DNA of 64,000 nucleotides. It comes from Campylobacter concisus (GTDB taxonomy: Bacteria; Campylobacterota; Campylobacteria; Campylobacterales; Campylobacteraceae). The stretch lies in contig NZ_JAAKYZ010000004.1 of NCBI RefSeq assembly GCF_015229955.1, forward strand, positions 1 to 64,000, given 5' to 3'. Of this stretch, positions 45,641 to 55,605 are shown in pieces (the stretch's first letter is position 1; the number at the start of each line of letters is the position of its first letter). The notes under the pieces are model-generated. The model was not told where the DNA came from and searched no databases. It was given only the letters and a program-made list of their open reading frames with translations. Made by a program: the position numbers and the translations under genes.

Positions 45641-46884
45641 CAAAATGTCGCTTTATCATAGATTATAAATTTATGAGCAAGTTCAACTAGCTCAGCTTTT
45701 GTCTTCTCTTGCAAAGATGTGTTGTTTATGTCGCTTAGCACATCAGCTATTTTATTTGCTATTAGTTCAAACTCAGCTTCTTTCATGCCACGAGCCGTAA
45801 GCGCAGGACTACCAACACGTATACCACTTGTGATAAATGGGCTTCTTGTCTCGCCTGGAACCGTATTTTTATTTACTGTTATGCCTGCATTTCCAAGAGC
45901 GATATCAGCGTCTTTACCGCTAAAATCTCTATTTAAAAAGCTCATTAAAATTAGATGGTTATCAGTACCGCCACTCACTAGATCAAAGCCTCTTTTTATT
46001 AGTACTTCGCCTAATTTTTTAGCATTTGCTTTTACTTGTTTAGCGTAAATTTTCCACTCAGGGCTAAGGTTGTGCTTAAAGCCAACAGCCTTGCCAGCAA
46101 TGACGTGAACTAGTGGACCACCCTGGATGCCTGGGAAGATAGAAGAGTTTATCTTTTTAGCGTACTCTTCGTTGTTTGTCATGATGATACCGCCCCTTGG
46201 GCCTCTTAGAGTTTTATGCGTAGTTGAACTTACGACGTCGCAGTATGGAAAAGGACTTTGATGCTCACCAGCAACAACAAGACCAGCAATGTGAGCAACA
46301 TCTGCAAAGAGTATCGCCCCAACAGCATCGGCTATCTCACGAAATTTTTTAAACTCAATCTCTCTTGTGTATGCGCTTGCGCCACAAACGATCATTTTTG
46401 GTTTTACTATCTTTGCGATATCCATGACTCTATCGTAGTTTATGCGGCCATCAAGCTCGACGCCATAGAAAAAGCTCTCATACATCTTACCAGAGCTGCT
46501 GACCTTTGCACCGTGTGTCAAATGTCCACCATGGCTTAGATCCATTCCTAAAATTTTATCGCCTGGATTAAGCAAAGCGCCGTAAACACCTTGATTTGCC
46601 TGAGAGCCAGAGTTTGGTTGAACGTTTGCAAATTCACATCCAAAAAGCTCTTTACATCTATCAATCGCTATTTGCTCGATCTCATCTACAAATTCGCAGC
46701 CACCATAATATCTCTTGCCAGGATAGCCTTCAGCGTATTTGTTTGTTAGGATTGAGCCCATTACTTCCATAACTTCTGGATATGTAAAATTTTCACTAGC
46801 AATCATCTCAAGGTGATCACATTGGCGTTTTAGCTCTAAATTTACTAGATCGTAAATATCCTTATCATAGCTTTGCAAACTCAT
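45640..46884 (-). CDS. glyA: Serine hydroxymethyltransferase
   Basis: PLP enzyme that interconverts serine and glycine and charges tetrahydrofolate. [14 protein letters not shown] near residue 220 contains the PLP-binding Lys. The N-terminal [20 protein letters not shown] and the [11 protein letters not shown] segment are the family signature. Its 414 residues are normal. It overlaps lysS by 4 bases (ATGA), a pairing also seen in C. jejuni. Confidence 0.97.
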   Translation of the reverse strand: MSLQSYDKDIYDLVNLELKRQCDHLEMIASENFTYPEVMEVMGSILTNKYAEGYPGKRYYGGCEFVDEIEQIAIDRCKELFGCEFANVQPNSGSQANQGVYGALLNPGDKILGMDLSHGGHLTHGAKVSSSGKMYESFFYGVELDGRINYDRVMDIAKIVKPKMIVCGASAYTREIEFKKFREIADAVGAILFADVAHIAGLVVAGEHQSPFPYCDVVSSTTHKTLRGPRGGIIMTNNEEYAKKINSSIFPGIQGGPLVHVIAGKAVGFKHNLSPEWKIYAKQVKANAKKLGEVLIKRGFDLVSGGTDNHLILMSFLNRDFSGKDADIALGNAGITVNKNTVPGETRSPFITSGIRVGSPALTARGMKEAEFELIANKIADVLSDINNTSLQEKTKAELVELAHKFIIYDKATF

Positions 46885-48392
46885 TTTTCATTCTCCTTTA
46901 TCTCATTTTTAAGTGGCCTCATCGCTGGGAAGAGTACAACGTCGCGAATTGATTTTTTATCCGTTAAAAGCATCACGAGCCTATCAATGCCTATACCCTC
47001 ACCTGCAACTGGTGGCATGCCGTATCCTAGGGCTTTTACATAGTCCTCGTCCATCTCATGTGCCTCGTCATCGCCTGCGTTTTTAGCATCGATTTGCGCT
47101 TTAAAGCGGTTGTATTGATCGATTGGATCGTTTAGCTCGTTAAAGCCATTTGCTAGCTCGCGACCAGCGATAAATAACTCAAATCTCTCAGCCACATCAG
47201 GATTTGCGTCACTTCTTCTTGAAAGTGGACTGATCGAAATCGGATAATCAATAACAAATGTTGGGTGTATAAGCTTACTCTCTACGTAGTTATCAAATAA
47301 CTCAGCCTGTAAGTGACCAAGATCAAGCTTCTCATTTGCTTCAAGGCCATCAGCTCTTAGTTTTGCTAAAATTTTATCTTTATCGTTTATGATATTATCG
47401 TCTAGTCCGCCAATCTCAACGAGAGCTTTTTTGTAGCTTATTCGCTTAAATGGCTTACTAAAATCAATCTCCATGCCATCAAAATTTACAACTTTTTCCA
47501 TATCTAGCTTATCTAAAATGACATTAAAAAGATCCTCTGTAATGCCCATTAAATCGTGATAGTTATGGTATGCCCAGTAAAACTCTATACTTGTAAACTC
47601 AGGATTATGGGTAAGATCCATACCTTCGTTTCTAAAATTTCTATTCATCTCATAAACAGCCTCAAAGCCACCTACTATAAGGCGTTTAAGGTATAGCTCA
47701 GGTGCGATCCTTAGATATCTCTCGACTCCAAGAGCATTGTGAAAAGTGATAAATGGCTTAGCATTTGCGCCACCTGCTATTGGGTGCAGCATCGGTGTTT
47801 CAACTTCTAAAAAGCCCTTTTCTTCAAAAAATCTTCTAATCGTACTAATAATCACTGAGCGTCTTTTAAAATCTGCTCTAACTTCAGGGTTCATTATCAT
47901 ATCAAGATATCTTTGACGATATCTTGTCTCAACATCAACTAAACCATGATACTTCTCAGGAAGTGGGCTTATCGACTTTGAAGCAAGGCTAAGCTCGCTT
48001 ACATGCATAGAAAATTCGCCAGTTCTTGTTATAAATGCATAACCTCTAACATAGACGATATCGCCTATCTCTACGTATTTTTTAACGATTTTAAACCACT
48101 CTGGATCAAGTGTTTTATTACTAAAGTAAATTTGTAAATTTCCATCTTCATCTTCGATATTTGCAAAGACCGCTTTCCCAGCATCACGAATGAGTTTTAT
48201 TCTACCCGCAAGACCTACTAGCTGACCTTCGGCCTTTTTCTCTTCTGTATCATTAATATAGTTAAATTTTAGTCTAAATTTAGAGATATTCATATCTCTT
48301 CTAAGAAAATGTGGATATGGATTAATGCCTAAATTTCTTAGCTCGTCTATGCTTTGTAGTCGTTGAATCTCATGTTGGTTGTCAAATATCAC
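46881..48392 (-). CDS. lysS: Lysyl-tRNA synthetase, class II
   Basis: 503 residues: N-terminal OB-fold anticodon domain (about 55-150) and class II catalytic core. Motif 2 is [14 protein letters not shown] near residue 256 and motif 3 is [12 protein letters not shown] near residue 460. The start is GTG with GGGAAAG upstream, giving [13 protein letters not shown]. It lies 1 base after the fur stop. In C. jejuni the fur-lysS-glyA order is the same and fur is expressed within this operon. Confidence 0.96.
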   Translation of the reverse strand: MIFDNQHEIQRLQSIDELRNLGINPYPHFLRRDMNISKFRLKFNYINDTEEKKAEGQLVGLAGRIKLIRDAGKAVFANIEDEDGNLQIYFSNKTLDPEWFKIVKKYVEIGDIVYVRGYAFITRTGEFSMHVSELSLASKSISPLPEKYHGLVDVETRYRQRYLDMIMNPEVRADFKRRSVIISTIRRFFEEKGFLEVETPMLHPIAGGANAKPFITFHNALGVERYLRIAPELYLKRLIVGGFEAVYEMNRNFRNEGMDLTHNPEFTSIEFYWAYHNYHDLMGITEDLFNVILDKLDMEKVVNFDGMEIDFSKPFKRISYKKALVEIGGLDDNIINDKDKILAKLRADGLEANEKLDLGHLQAELFDNYVESKLIHPTFVIDYPISISPLSRRSDANPDVAERFELFIAGRELANGFNELNDPIDQYNRFKAQIDAKNAGDDEAHEMDEDYVKALGYGMPPVAGEGIGIDRLVMLLTDKKSIRDVVLFPAMRPLKNEIKENEK

Positions 48393-48393
48393 C

Positions 48394-48861
48394 TTACTTT
48401 CCCTTTATATTATTTTTTGAGCATTTTTCACAAATTCCATAAAGCTGCATCATGTGACCAGTTAGTTTAAAGCCATGATCTTTTGCGATACTGATTTGTC
48501 TTTTTTCTATCATTGGATCTTCAAATTCTATGATAAGGCCGCACTTTCTGCATATCATATGGTCGTGATGTGGCTTTGTGGCAAGCTCAAATTTTTTGCC
48601 TTGTGAACCAAAGCTGATTGATGTCACCATTTCTGATTCTTCAAGTAGATTTAGTGTTCTATAAACAGTTGCGATACCAATATTTAGCTCAGGGTGCGTT
48701 TCTTTTATAAAAAGATAAAGTCTTTCTGGAGTAAAGTGTTCGCCATTGTTGTATAGTGTTTTTAGTAAAATTTCACGCTGTTTCGTGTATTTTAAACCAT
48801 TGTCGCGAAGCACTCTTTTGAATTTCTCAAGCAACGCATCATATTCTAAATTTTCTATCAT
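48394..48861 (-). CDS. fur: Ferric uptake regulator
   Basis: 155 residues: winged-helix DNA-binding part (1-85, helix [12 protein letters not shown] near residue 64) and dimer/metal part with [13 protein letters not shown] near residue 96, plus a second C-x2-C near residue 142. The extra N-terminal residues before [11 protein letters not shown] are typical of Campylobacter Fur. It represses iron-uptake genes when iron is present. It sits between cvpA and lysS with 1-base gaps, so it probably shares the upstream promoter. Confidence 0.95.
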   Translation of the reverse strand: MIENLEYDALLEKFKRVLRDNGLKYTKQREILLKTLYNNGEHFTPERLYLFIKETHPELNIGIATVYRTLNLLEESEMVTSISFGSQGKKFELATKPHHDHMICRKCGLIIEFEDPMIEKRQISIAKDHGFKLTGHMMQLYGICEKCSKNNIKGK

Positions 48862-48862
48862 T

Positions 48863-49474
48863 TTATTCCCCTTTTGTGATATTAGAGTCGGTATTTACAC
48901 TAGCATTTGCATCCATTGAGATAAATGCGTCAGTTTTATTTGTATCCATTGGTCTTGCCACTATCTCATCTAACTCACTTTTGATATTTTTTACATCAAG
49001 ATTTGTTATCCATTTGCCAGTTTCTATCAAAACCGGATAAACTTTACTATTCGCAAAATAAGGAGCAATTATATTATTTAGCGAAGTGCCAGATATTACA
49101 GCAACTACTGCCGAAAATGTTAAGAAAATTTTTCCACTTCCCATAACAAATCCACCAAGTCTATCCAAAAAACCAAGTCCGCTTACTGAAACTATTTTTG
49201 ATAAAAATTTACCAACTAGCAAGCAAACTAGCCAAAAAACTAGCCAAAGAGAGATAAATGCGACAAACTGTAAAAATGAAGGATTTTCAAATTTATATAT
49301 ATTTTTAGTTATAAACTCACCAGATAGATCTGAAAATCTACTAGCTATAATTAAGCCACCGATAAGTCCGATAAGTCCGAAAGCTTCTTTGATAAGTCCA
49401 TTTAATATGCCTTTTATGCCAAGCATCAAGACAAGAGCAATAATAATAATATCAAACCACGTTACTAAATCCAT
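48863..49474 (-). CDS. CvpA family membrane protein
   Basis: 203 residues with four hydrophobic segments (about 8-24, 30-46, 66-90, 105-127) and a glycine-rich N-terminal [16 protein letters not shown], as in CvpA. The C-terminal 70 residues are soluble and Asp/Asn/Thr-rich. CvpA proteins are linked to colicin V export and envelope stress. It is directly upstream of fur, as in C. jejuni. Its stop lies 1 base before the fur ATG, and its own ATG abuts the pilT-like stop. Confidence 0.8.
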   Translation of the reverse strand: MDLVTWFDIIIIALVLMLGIKGILNGLIKEAFGLIGLIGGLIIASRFSDLSGEFITKNIYKFENPSFLQFVAFISLWLVFWLVCLLVGKFLSKIVSVSGLGFLDRLGGFVMGSGKIFLTFSAVVAVISGTSLNNIIAPYFANSKVYPVLIETGKWITNLDVKNIKSELDEIVARPMDTNKTDAFISMDANASVNTDSNITKGE

Positions 49475-50613
49475 TATATAGTTCCTATTAAATTTTGAAG
49501 TTCTTGCTGGCTAGTTGAATAAGCTAGCGCATTTTCTTTTGTAATCTTACCCTCTTTTAGTACTTTCATCAAAGCCTGAGTTTGCGTACTCATACCAGTT
49601 TGTTGCTGGTTTAGCTGCATCTGAGAGTAAATTTGATGTATTTTGTTTTCACGTATCAAGTTTGAGATAGCCATATTGTTTATTAAAATTTCATGCACCA
49701 CACACCTTCCACCGCCTATCTTTGGGATCAGGCTTTGTGAAACGACAGCAGTTAGCGAAACACTAAGCATATTTCTTACTTGTAATTGCTCACTTCCATC
49801 GAAACTATCAACGATCCTATTTATAGTTTGAATGGCTGAATTTGTGTGAAGCGTACCAAAGACTAAGTGTCCGGTCTCAGCCGCCGTAATAGCCGTTGAA
49901 ATCGTTTCTCTATCTCTCATCTCGCCCACAAGTATGATATCTGGATCTTCACGAACCGCAGATTTTAGAGCCCTTGAATAAGAAGTTGCGTCAGTGCCGA
50001 TATTTCTATGAGAAAATAGAGCTTTTTTATTGTTATGCACAAATTCGACTGGATCCTCAATTGTAATAATATGCTTTCTATAATTTAAATTTATCTCATT
50101 AAGCATGGCTGCGAGAGTTGTTGATTTACCACTTCCTGTCGGTCCAGTAACCAAAATAAGACCTTTTTCACGCTTAATAATATGCTTAAAAATTTGTGGG
50201 GCATTTAACTCATCAAGAGATGGGATATTGATTGGGATTATACGAAAAGCGGCAGCTAAATCGCCATTCATGGTATAGTAATAGTTGCCACGAAAGCGGC
50301 CAATATCTGGAAGCTCAATCGCAAAGTCAAGCTCTTTATTATTCTCAAGTTCACTTTTTTGTTCATCAGTAATCAAAGCAAAACATAAATTCTCTATATC
50401 CTTGCCACTTAATATGCCAAAATCAATGGGCTTTAAAGCACCGTCTACTCTTATTTGCGGCTCAGATCTTGAAACAAGGTGAAGATCGCTTGCCTTATCA
50501 CTTACAACAGTTTTTAAAAGTGTTTTTATACCGCTAGCAAGATTATTAAGGCTATTATCTTCTGGTATTTTTACACTTAAATTCTTTGCCTGAAGCTGTT
50601 CGATTAGATCCAT
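49474..50613 (-). CDS. pilT: PilT-like type IV pilus retraction ATPase
   Basis: 379 residues. An N-terminal PAS-like domain (DLHLVSRSEPQIRVDG near residue 43), Walker A GPTGSGKST (157-165), Asp box EDPVEF near residue 187, Walker B DIILVGEMRD near residue 220 and the PilT-type AISNLIRE near residue 315 are present. PilT powers pilus retraction and twitching. No other pilus genes are in the window. C. jejuni has no pilT at this position, between cvpA and gatC. A role in DNA uptake or a type II-like system is also possible. Confidence 0.85.
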   Translation of the reverse strand: MDLIEQLQAKNLSVKIPEDNSLNNLASGIKTLLKTVVSDKASDLHLVSRSEPQIRVDGALKPIDFGILSGKDIENLCFALITDEQKSELENNKELDFAIELPDIGRFRGNYYYTMNGDLAAAFRIIPINIPSLDELNAPQIFKHIIKREKGLILVTGPTGSGKSTTLAAMLNEINLNYRKHIITIEDPVEFVHNNKKALFSHRNIGTDATSYSRALKSAVREDPDIILVGEMRDRETISTAITAAETGHLVFGTLHTNSAIQTINRIVDSFDGSEQLQVRNMLSVSLTAVVSQSLIPKIGGGRCVVHEILINNMAISNLIRENKIHQIYSQMQLNQQQTGMSTQTQALMKVLKEGKITKENALAYSTSQQELQNLIGTI

Positions 50614-50623
50614 ATTTTTACCA

Positions 50624-50911
50624 TTATTCTATTATTTTTGGTACAGCAAAAAAATGCCCTTCACGTGAAGGAGCGTATTTCAAGATCGTATCAATCACAT
50701 CACTTGGTCTTGGCTCATCTTCTCTTAAAGGCGTGCCACCTTTTATAGAGCTAACTACAGCTTCATCGCTACTTAGATCAAGTTCATTTAAAATATCAAC
50801 AAAAGATACAATCTCGCTTAGTTGTTTTTTTACTTCTTCTCTTTTTTCATCACTGATTTGTAAGGCAGAAAGTTTTTCTAATTTATTTAAAAGAGTATCA
50901 TCTATTTGCAT
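50624..50911 (-). CDS. gatC: Aspartyl/glutamyl-tRNA amidotransferase subunit C
   Basis: 95 residues. GatC wraps between GatA and GatB and is needed for Gln-tRNA formation in bacteria without GlnRS. LEKLSALQISDEKREEVKKQLS and FVDILNELDLS match the family, and the tail DVIDTILKYAPSREGHFFAVPKII is the typical GatC end. It is the first gene of the long minus-strand run and diverges from the TPR-like gene at 51039. Confidence 0.93.
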   Translation of the reverse strand: MQIDDTLLNKLEKLSALQISDEKREEVKKQLSEIVSFVDILNELDLSSDEAVVSSIKGGTPLREDEPRPSDVIDTILKYAPSREGHFFAVPKIIE

Positions 50912-51038
50912 TATGTAAGTAACCTTATTAATTAATTTTGAGCCATTATATCACATTCAAGCTTTAATTTTGGGATAGTTTTAATTTAATTATGTTAAAA
51001 TCTGCGAATTAAAATTTTTTAAAAATAAAGGAAAAGCG

Positions 51039-51602
51039 TTGGCTATAAAAGAAGATCTAACACAGATAAAACAAGAGATTGGTGCTCAAGAACAGTTTTT
51101 AGAAAGCATGATCAAAGGTGAGCGTTTCTTTAGAAAGTATAAAAAATTTATGATAATTGCCATTATTGTTGCCGTCATTGCAATTATTGGATTTTATTCG
51201 AACAAAATAATAAATGATAACAGAATTGAAGATGCAAATTTGGTTTACTCAAAGCTCATTTTAAATCCAAATGATACAAATGCCTTAAGCATTTTAAAAG
51301 AAAAAGAACCAAATTTATATGCACTTTTTTCACTTCAGCAAAAGCTTGATAAAAATGAGACAAATGGCATTAGTGAGCTTGCAAATTTAAAAGTAAATCC
51401 TATAGTAAAAGATATCATTCTTTCACAAAATGGTAATGCAAACACTCAAATTTTAAGCGAATATAGCACACTTTTAAAAGGTTTTGAGCTTTTAAAACAA
51501 AATAAAATCAAAGAAGCAAATGATGAGTTTAATAAAATTTCACTCGACTCTCAACTTCAAACTTTAGTTAAAAATTTAAAACACTATCAGGGAATAAAAT
51601 AA
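51039..51602 (+). CDS. Membrane-anchored TPR-like protein
   Basis: 187 residues: cytoplasmic N-terminal helix (1-35), one membrane segment (37-54) and a helical periplasmic domain with a weak repeat pattern, similar in outline to YfgM/TPR_21 proteins. The start is TTG with AAAGGA six bases upstream. The TAATG junction couples it to the lipoprotein gene that follows. Such TPR and propeller lipoprotein pairs often serve outer membrane protein assembly (YfgM-BamB order). This role is inferred from order and topology only. Confidence 0.65.
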   Translation: MAIKEDLTQIKQEIGAQEQFLESMIKGERFFRKYKKFMIIAIIVAVIAIIGFYSNKIINDNRIEDANLVYSKLILNPNDTNALSILKEKEPNLYALFSLQQKLDKNETNGISELANLKVNPIVKDIILSQNGNANTQILSEYSTLLKGFELLKQNKIKEANDEFNKISLDSQLQTLVKNLKHYQGIK

Positions 51603-52609
51603 TGAAAAAAATTACTCTTTTCTTGGCTTTTGCCTTGGCTTTAGTTTTAAGCGGATGTGGCACAAAAAGACAATATTTCGAGCCAGCTCAAACCTCTGGC
51701 AAAATTTCTTTGTCAAAAGATATGCCATCTTATATCAAATCAACAAATGCAAATGGTGCCACTCTTGATAACGGCAATATTATCACCAAAAACGGCCTAA
51801 ATACAAACATTAAGTTGCCTGAAAATTTTAATTTCTTAAATGAAAACAACGGCCTTATCATCTCAGCTAGTATAAATGGCGATCTAAATGTGACAGATCC
51901 TAGCGGACACAGCGTTTATAGCAATAAATTTCCAACAGCAATCGTTGCTGCCTCTCTTGATCAAAACCTGTTAGCAGCTATCAGCGCGGCAAACCACATC
52001 TATCTAATAGACATAAATACCGCAACAACAATAATGGAATATAGCTCGTCTAATATAGCAGCAGTTGATTCAAGGGTCGTAGCACCATTTTTTATGAGCT
52101 CACTTATCGTTTATCCGGCATTAGATGGCAAAATTTATATAGTACAAAAAGAGACTGGTAGAATTTTACGTGACGTGGTCGTAAGCTCTGAAAATTTCTT
52201 TAACAACATCATATTTTTAGGCGTTGAGGGCGATAATCTAATTGCAGCAACAGCGAAAAAACTAATCGTTATAAATCCAAACCAGACAGTTTATTATGAC
52301 GGCGAGATCAAAGATGTATTAGTTAATAACGATGAAATTTATATCTTTAAAAAAGATGGTACGATCGTAAGAACAAATCTTATGCTAAAAGAGCAAAATA
52401 AAGTTAATTTCAAATTTGCCATCTTCTCAGCAGCTACTATTATCAATAATAAGCTTTACGTAATCGAAAAAACAGGCTACGTTATAAAGACAAATTTAGA
52501 CCTCAGTGGAGCTGAAATTTATGAATTTAGCGATGAGATAAAAGATAAAAGCTTTATGGGCAATGGTGCCTTTTATTATGATAATGAACTTGTTAATTTA
52601 GGGCAATGA
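51602..52609 (+). CDS. Lipoprotein, beta-propeller/BamB-like candidate
   Basis: 335 residues with a lipoprotein signal (lipobox VLSGC, Cys near residue 19). The mature protein is a series of short beta-strand repeats of PQQ/WD-like type (for example DLNVTDPSGHSVY, HIYLIDINTATTIME, KIYIVQKETGRIL), consistent with a propeller. The gene order after a YfgM-like protein suggests a BamB-like outer membrane assembly factor. The fold is inferred by eye. It overlaps the next gene by 4 bases (ATGA). Confidence 0.65.
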   Translation: MKKITLFLAFALALVLSGCGTKRQYFEPAQTSGKISLSKDMPSYIKSTNANGATLDNGNIITKNGLNTNIKLPENFNFLNENNGLIISASINGDLNVTDPSGHSVYSNKFPTAIVAASLDQNLLAAISAANHIYLIDINTATTIMEYSSSNIAAVDSRVVAPFFMSSLIVYPALDGKIYIVQKETGRILRDVVVSSENFFNNIIFLGVEGDNLIAATAKKLIVINPNQTVYYDGEIKDVLVNNDEIYIFKKDGTIVRTNLMLKEQNKVNFKFAIFSAATIINNKLYVIEKTGYVIKTNLDLSGAEIYEFSDEIKDKSFMGNGAFYYDNELVNLGQ

Positions 52610-52938
52610 ACCAAAAAATTTGGGAGCTTTTTGAAGCCAAAAAAATCCTTTTAAAAGATATCAAAGCACTTAATACAAGTGAATTTAGCACAAAAAAGAC
52701 GCTTGATATCTTTTGGGGAGTGGACAATAAGAGCTTTTACAATCTTGTCTTTTTAAGAACAGCAAAAAGTAGATTACTACGCAAAGAGGCTTTGGAGCTT
52801 GAAGAAATTTCTAAAAAAATAGAGATGAAATTCCAAACAAGCCTAAGAAAAAAAACTATATTTTATAGCTCAGAAATTTGTTCTAAAGCCTTAAAAGAAC
52901 TACAAGATAATAATTGGCGATGTTATGATTTTGTGTAA
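52606..52938 (+). CDS. Conserved hypothetical protein upstream of coaX
   Basis: 110 residues, no signal peptide or membrane segment, helical and basic in the second half (RTAKSRLLRKEALELEEISKK). It overlaps both neighbours, the lipoprotein gene by 4 bases and coaX by 14 bases. A gene of the same size holds this position in C. jejuni. I recognise no domain. Its coupling to coaX is the only functional hint. Confidence 0.6.
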   Translation: MNQKIWELFEAKKILLKDIKALNTSEFSTKKTLDIFWGVDNKSFYNLVFLRTAKSRLLRKEALELEEISKKIEMKFQTSLRKKTIFYSSEICSKALKELQDNNWRCYDFV

Positions 52939-53554
52939 TATAGGCAATACTAACGCTACATTTTTAGAAGATGGCAAAATCTCACGTATGAAAATTTCTG
53001 AGTTTAAAAGCTATAAGCCAGAAAAAAAAGTATATTTTATATCCGTAAATGATGAAATTTTAAATATTTTAAAAGATAATAAGATGTTTGTGGATCTAGA
53101 ACCATTTTTTACTATTGATACGATATATCAAGGTCTAGGAGTAGATAGAATCGCAGCATGTTACTCTATAAATAATGGCGTAATCGTTGATGCTGGAAGT
53201 GCCATAACGGTTGACATTATGGCAAATTCTATTCACCTTGGAGGATATATCTTGCCAGGCATTTCAAGTATGCTAAATGCCTATAAAAGCATCTCGCCAC
53301 GACTTGATATCACTATAAATTCACAAATTGACATAGATGCACTACCACAAAAAACAGCCGATGCTGTGAGTTATGGCATTATTAAACCGATAATAACTCT
53401 ACTAGATAAACTAGCCGGCGATAAAAAAGTCTATTTTACTGGTGGAGATGGCGATTTTTTGTCAAAATTTTTTAAAAATGCTATTTGCGACAAGATGCTA
53501 GTTTTTCGTGCCATGCAAAAGCTAATAACTGAAAAGAAAGATATGATAATATGA
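52925..53554 (+). CDS. coaX: Type III pantothenate kinase
   Basis: First step of coenzyme A synthesis. The ASKHA phosphate loop is CNIGNTNATF (residues 4-13). GLGVDRIAACYS near residue 77 and DAGSAITVDIM near residue 95 are the family's type III signatures, and GGYILPGISSML follows. Its 209 residues are on the short side, as is normal in epsilonproteobacteria. It overlaps both neighbours and shares ATGA with hisG. Confidence 0.9.
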   Translation: MILCNIGNTNATFLEDGKISRMKISEFKSYKPEKKVYFISVNDEILNILKDNKMFVDLEPFFTIDTIYQGLGVDRIAACYSINNGVIVDAGSAITVDIMANSIHLGGYILPGISSMLNAYKSISPRLDITINSQIDIDALPQKTADAVSYGIIKPIITLLDKLAGDKKVYFTGGDGDFLSKFFKNAICDKMLVFRAMQKLITEKKDMII

Positions 53555-54159
53555 TAACAGTAGCACTACCAAAGGGAAGAATAGCTGAGGCAACACTAGA
53601 AATTTTTAGAAAAATTTTTGGTTCAAGTTTTTTATTTGAAGATAGAAAATTAATCCTTGAAGAAGGAAATTTTAGATTTTTAATGGTTCGCAACCAAGAT
53701 ATCCCAACTTACGTCACTGAAGGTGCAGCTGATATCGGTGTAGTGGGGCTTGACGTACTTGAAGAGCACAAGCCAAACGTTGTAAGGCTACTGGATTTAA
53801 AAATCGGACAGTGCAAAGTTTGTATTGGCATAAAAAACGACTCTGAACTAGATCTAAACCAGCCAGAGCTAAAAATAGCCACAAAAATGCCAAATATAAC
53901 AAGAAATTATTTTACAAAACAAGCCGTAGCTGTAAAGATCATCAAGCTTTATGGCTCGATCGAACTTGCACCATTAGTTGGGCTAAGCGATGTAATAGTT
54001 GATGTAGTCGAGACTGGCTCAACCATGAAGCAAAATGGGTTAAAGATCGCTGGTGATATCATGCAAAGCTCAGCTTATCTAATAGCAAATAAAAATAGCT
54101 TTATTATTAAAAAAGATGAGATTTTAGAGCTTTACAAAAAAATCAAAGAGGAAATTTAA
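53551..54159 (+). CDS. hisG: ATP phosphoribosyltransferase, short form
   Basis: First enzyme of histidine synthesis. MITVALPKGRI is the family opening, GAADIGVVGLDVLEE lies near residue 59 and the PRPP loop DVVETGSTMKQNGL near residue 150. At 202 residues it is the short HisGS form, lacking the C-terminal regulatory ACT-like domain. It should therefore need a HisZ partner, which is not in the window. C. jejuni uses the long form, so this differs. It overlaps coaX by 4 bases. Downstream is non-coding relic DNA. Confidence 0.9.
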   Translation: MITVALPKGRIAEATLEIFRKIFGSSFLFEDRKLILEEGNFRFLMVRNQDIPTYVTEGAADIGVVGLDVLEEHKPNVVRLLDLKIGQCKVCIGIKNDSELDLNQPELKIATKMPNITRNYFTKQAVAVKIIKLYGSIELAPLVGLSDVIVDVVETGSTMKQNGLKIAGDIMQSSAYLIANKNSFIIKKDEILELYKKIKEEI

Positions 54160-54339
54160 AGTCCTACTGGCTCATCATAAAGTACAAAAATTTCTTTAGT
54201 GATATAAAGTCCGACTATTTACTTATAAATTCTTTTAGAATAATGCATTAGTAGTTATTGACATACTTTTTGTTAATAGAGATTAGTACTGACATACAAA
54301 TAACGATCTAAACGTAATAAAAATAGTAGTCTCCAACGA

Positions 54340-54713
54340 GCCAAGAGCCGAATATAAGCTAAAGCCTCACCACAAACATCTAGCTTTGATTGTATTGCTT
54401 GCCACCAAAATCAAGGCGATAATCCTAGCAAATTTAAAGAGATCGGTGACAATGACTGTACTAGCTGCCATACAAATATGATAGGTAGCAATAAAATATC
54501 AGCACAAGCTCAAAAGATGTATACTCACTATAAAAAATTCTTGACAGTGACAAAAAACTAAAATTTGTAAGTTGCCACTATGAAGCAGGACATAGCGCTG
54601 GCTTTATAAATTACTTTGAATATTGGAAGTCAACATATAAAATTTATGAGAAGAAAATGCTAGAGCAAAAAATCAATACTAAGAAAAAAATTCTTCAAAG
54701 ATGAGTATAAACC
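54340..54713 (+). pseudogene. Multiheme cytochrome c relic, frameshifted
   Basis: Frame 1 (from about 54380 to a TAA at 54559) encodes two heme motifs: CIACH at 54391-54405 and CTSCH at 54457-54471, separated by 17 residues. A third motif is broken: TGT at 54566 and TGCCAC at 54573 are one base out of register, and after this shift the frame continues YEAGHSAGFINYFEYW and a Lys-rich helix to 54713. Upstream, a third frame reads EYKLKPHHKH. This looks like a tetraheme c3-type or NrfH/NapC-related cytochrome that has decayed. The 180 bases from 54160 to 54340 show nothing clear. Confidence 0.65.
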
Positions 54714-54811
54714 TACAAAATAGAAAGAGAAATTTTTAAAATAAAAGGCCGATAAGAATAATACAAAACCTGTTGGTGGTTTTTGACAGGATAAGTCTAA
54801 ACTTTCTTATT

Positions 54812-54842
54812 AATCAGGCAAGTAATTTAAGTTTGCCTGATT
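54812..54842. terminator. 10-bp hairpin between the relic and the ABC transporter gene
   Basis: AATCAGGCAA (54812-54821) pairs with TTGCCTGATT (54833-54842) around an 11-base loop, followed by TTACC. It may once have ended the cytochrome transcript, or may end the convergent ABC-tsf-rpsB transcript, whose last stop is at 54961. Confidence 0.45.
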
Positions 54843-54960
54843 TTACCTATTACGTAAAGCTTTTTAATACAAATTTATATTATAAAGATAGAGATAAATC
54901 TAAATTGGAAAAATTTATAAAAATATTAAAGATAAAATAATAAATTTTAGTTTTTAAAAT

Positions 54961-55605
54961 TTAAGAAATTTGCACAAGCTCTTTGTTCTCAAGCTTGCAT
55001 GAGCTATCGCATTTTGCTGCTAGATCGTTGTCATGAGTGACTAGAACAAGAGCAGCGCTATTTTCATTTATATAGTCAAATAAAACTTGCATCACTTCAT
55101 TTGCCGTCTGCTTATCAAGGTTGCCCGTTGGCTCGTCTGCAAAGATGATCTTTGGCTTCTTGGTAAGTACTCTAGCGATACTCACACGCTGCTGCTGGCC
55201 GCCGCTTAGCTCGCCAACTTTTTGATTTATCGCACTTGAAATTTTAAGCGCTTCAAGATCATTTTTTTCTATATTTTCGCCAGATAAGATGCTTGCAAGC
55301 TCGATATTTTCATAAGCGCTAAATCCTTTAAAAAGATAGTGTGACTGGAAAATAATGCCAAAATGAAGCCTTCTAATGGCCAAAAGCTCGTTTTGAGAAA
55401 GCTCATAGATCGATCTATCTTGATAGATGACCTCGCCAAAATTTGGTTTTAAAAGTGTTGAAAGTATGTGTAAGAGCGTTGATTTGCCACAACCGCTAAC
55501 GCCGGTTATCGCGATGCTTTGTTTTTGATTGAGATTTAAATTTATATTATTAAAGAGCGTATAATCATACGCAAAGCCTAGATTAGACGCTCTTAAAATT
55601 TCCAT
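54961..55605 (-). CDS. ABC transporter ATP-binding protein, LolD-like
   Basis: 214 residues, a single ABC ATPase: Walker A GVSGCGKST near residue 36, signature LSGGQQQRVSIAR near residue 133, Walker B IIFADEPTGNLD near residue 153 and the switch His in LVTHDND near residue 193. EPTGNLDKQTA is typical of the LolD/MacB/FtsE group. No permease is adjacent, so the partner is elsewhere. It shares TAATG with the tsf stop. The same gene follows tsf in C. jejuni. Confidence 0.85.
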   Translation of the reverse strand: MEILRASNLGFAYDYTLFNNINLNLNQKQSIAITGVSGCGKSTLLHILSTLLKPNFGEVIYQDRSIYELSQNELLAIRRLHFGIIFQSHYLFKGFSAYENIELASILSGENIEKNDLEALKISSAINQKVGELSGGQQQRVSIARVLTKKPKIIFADEPTGNLDKQTANEVMQVLFDYINENSAALVLVTHDNDLAAKCDSSCKLENKELVQIS

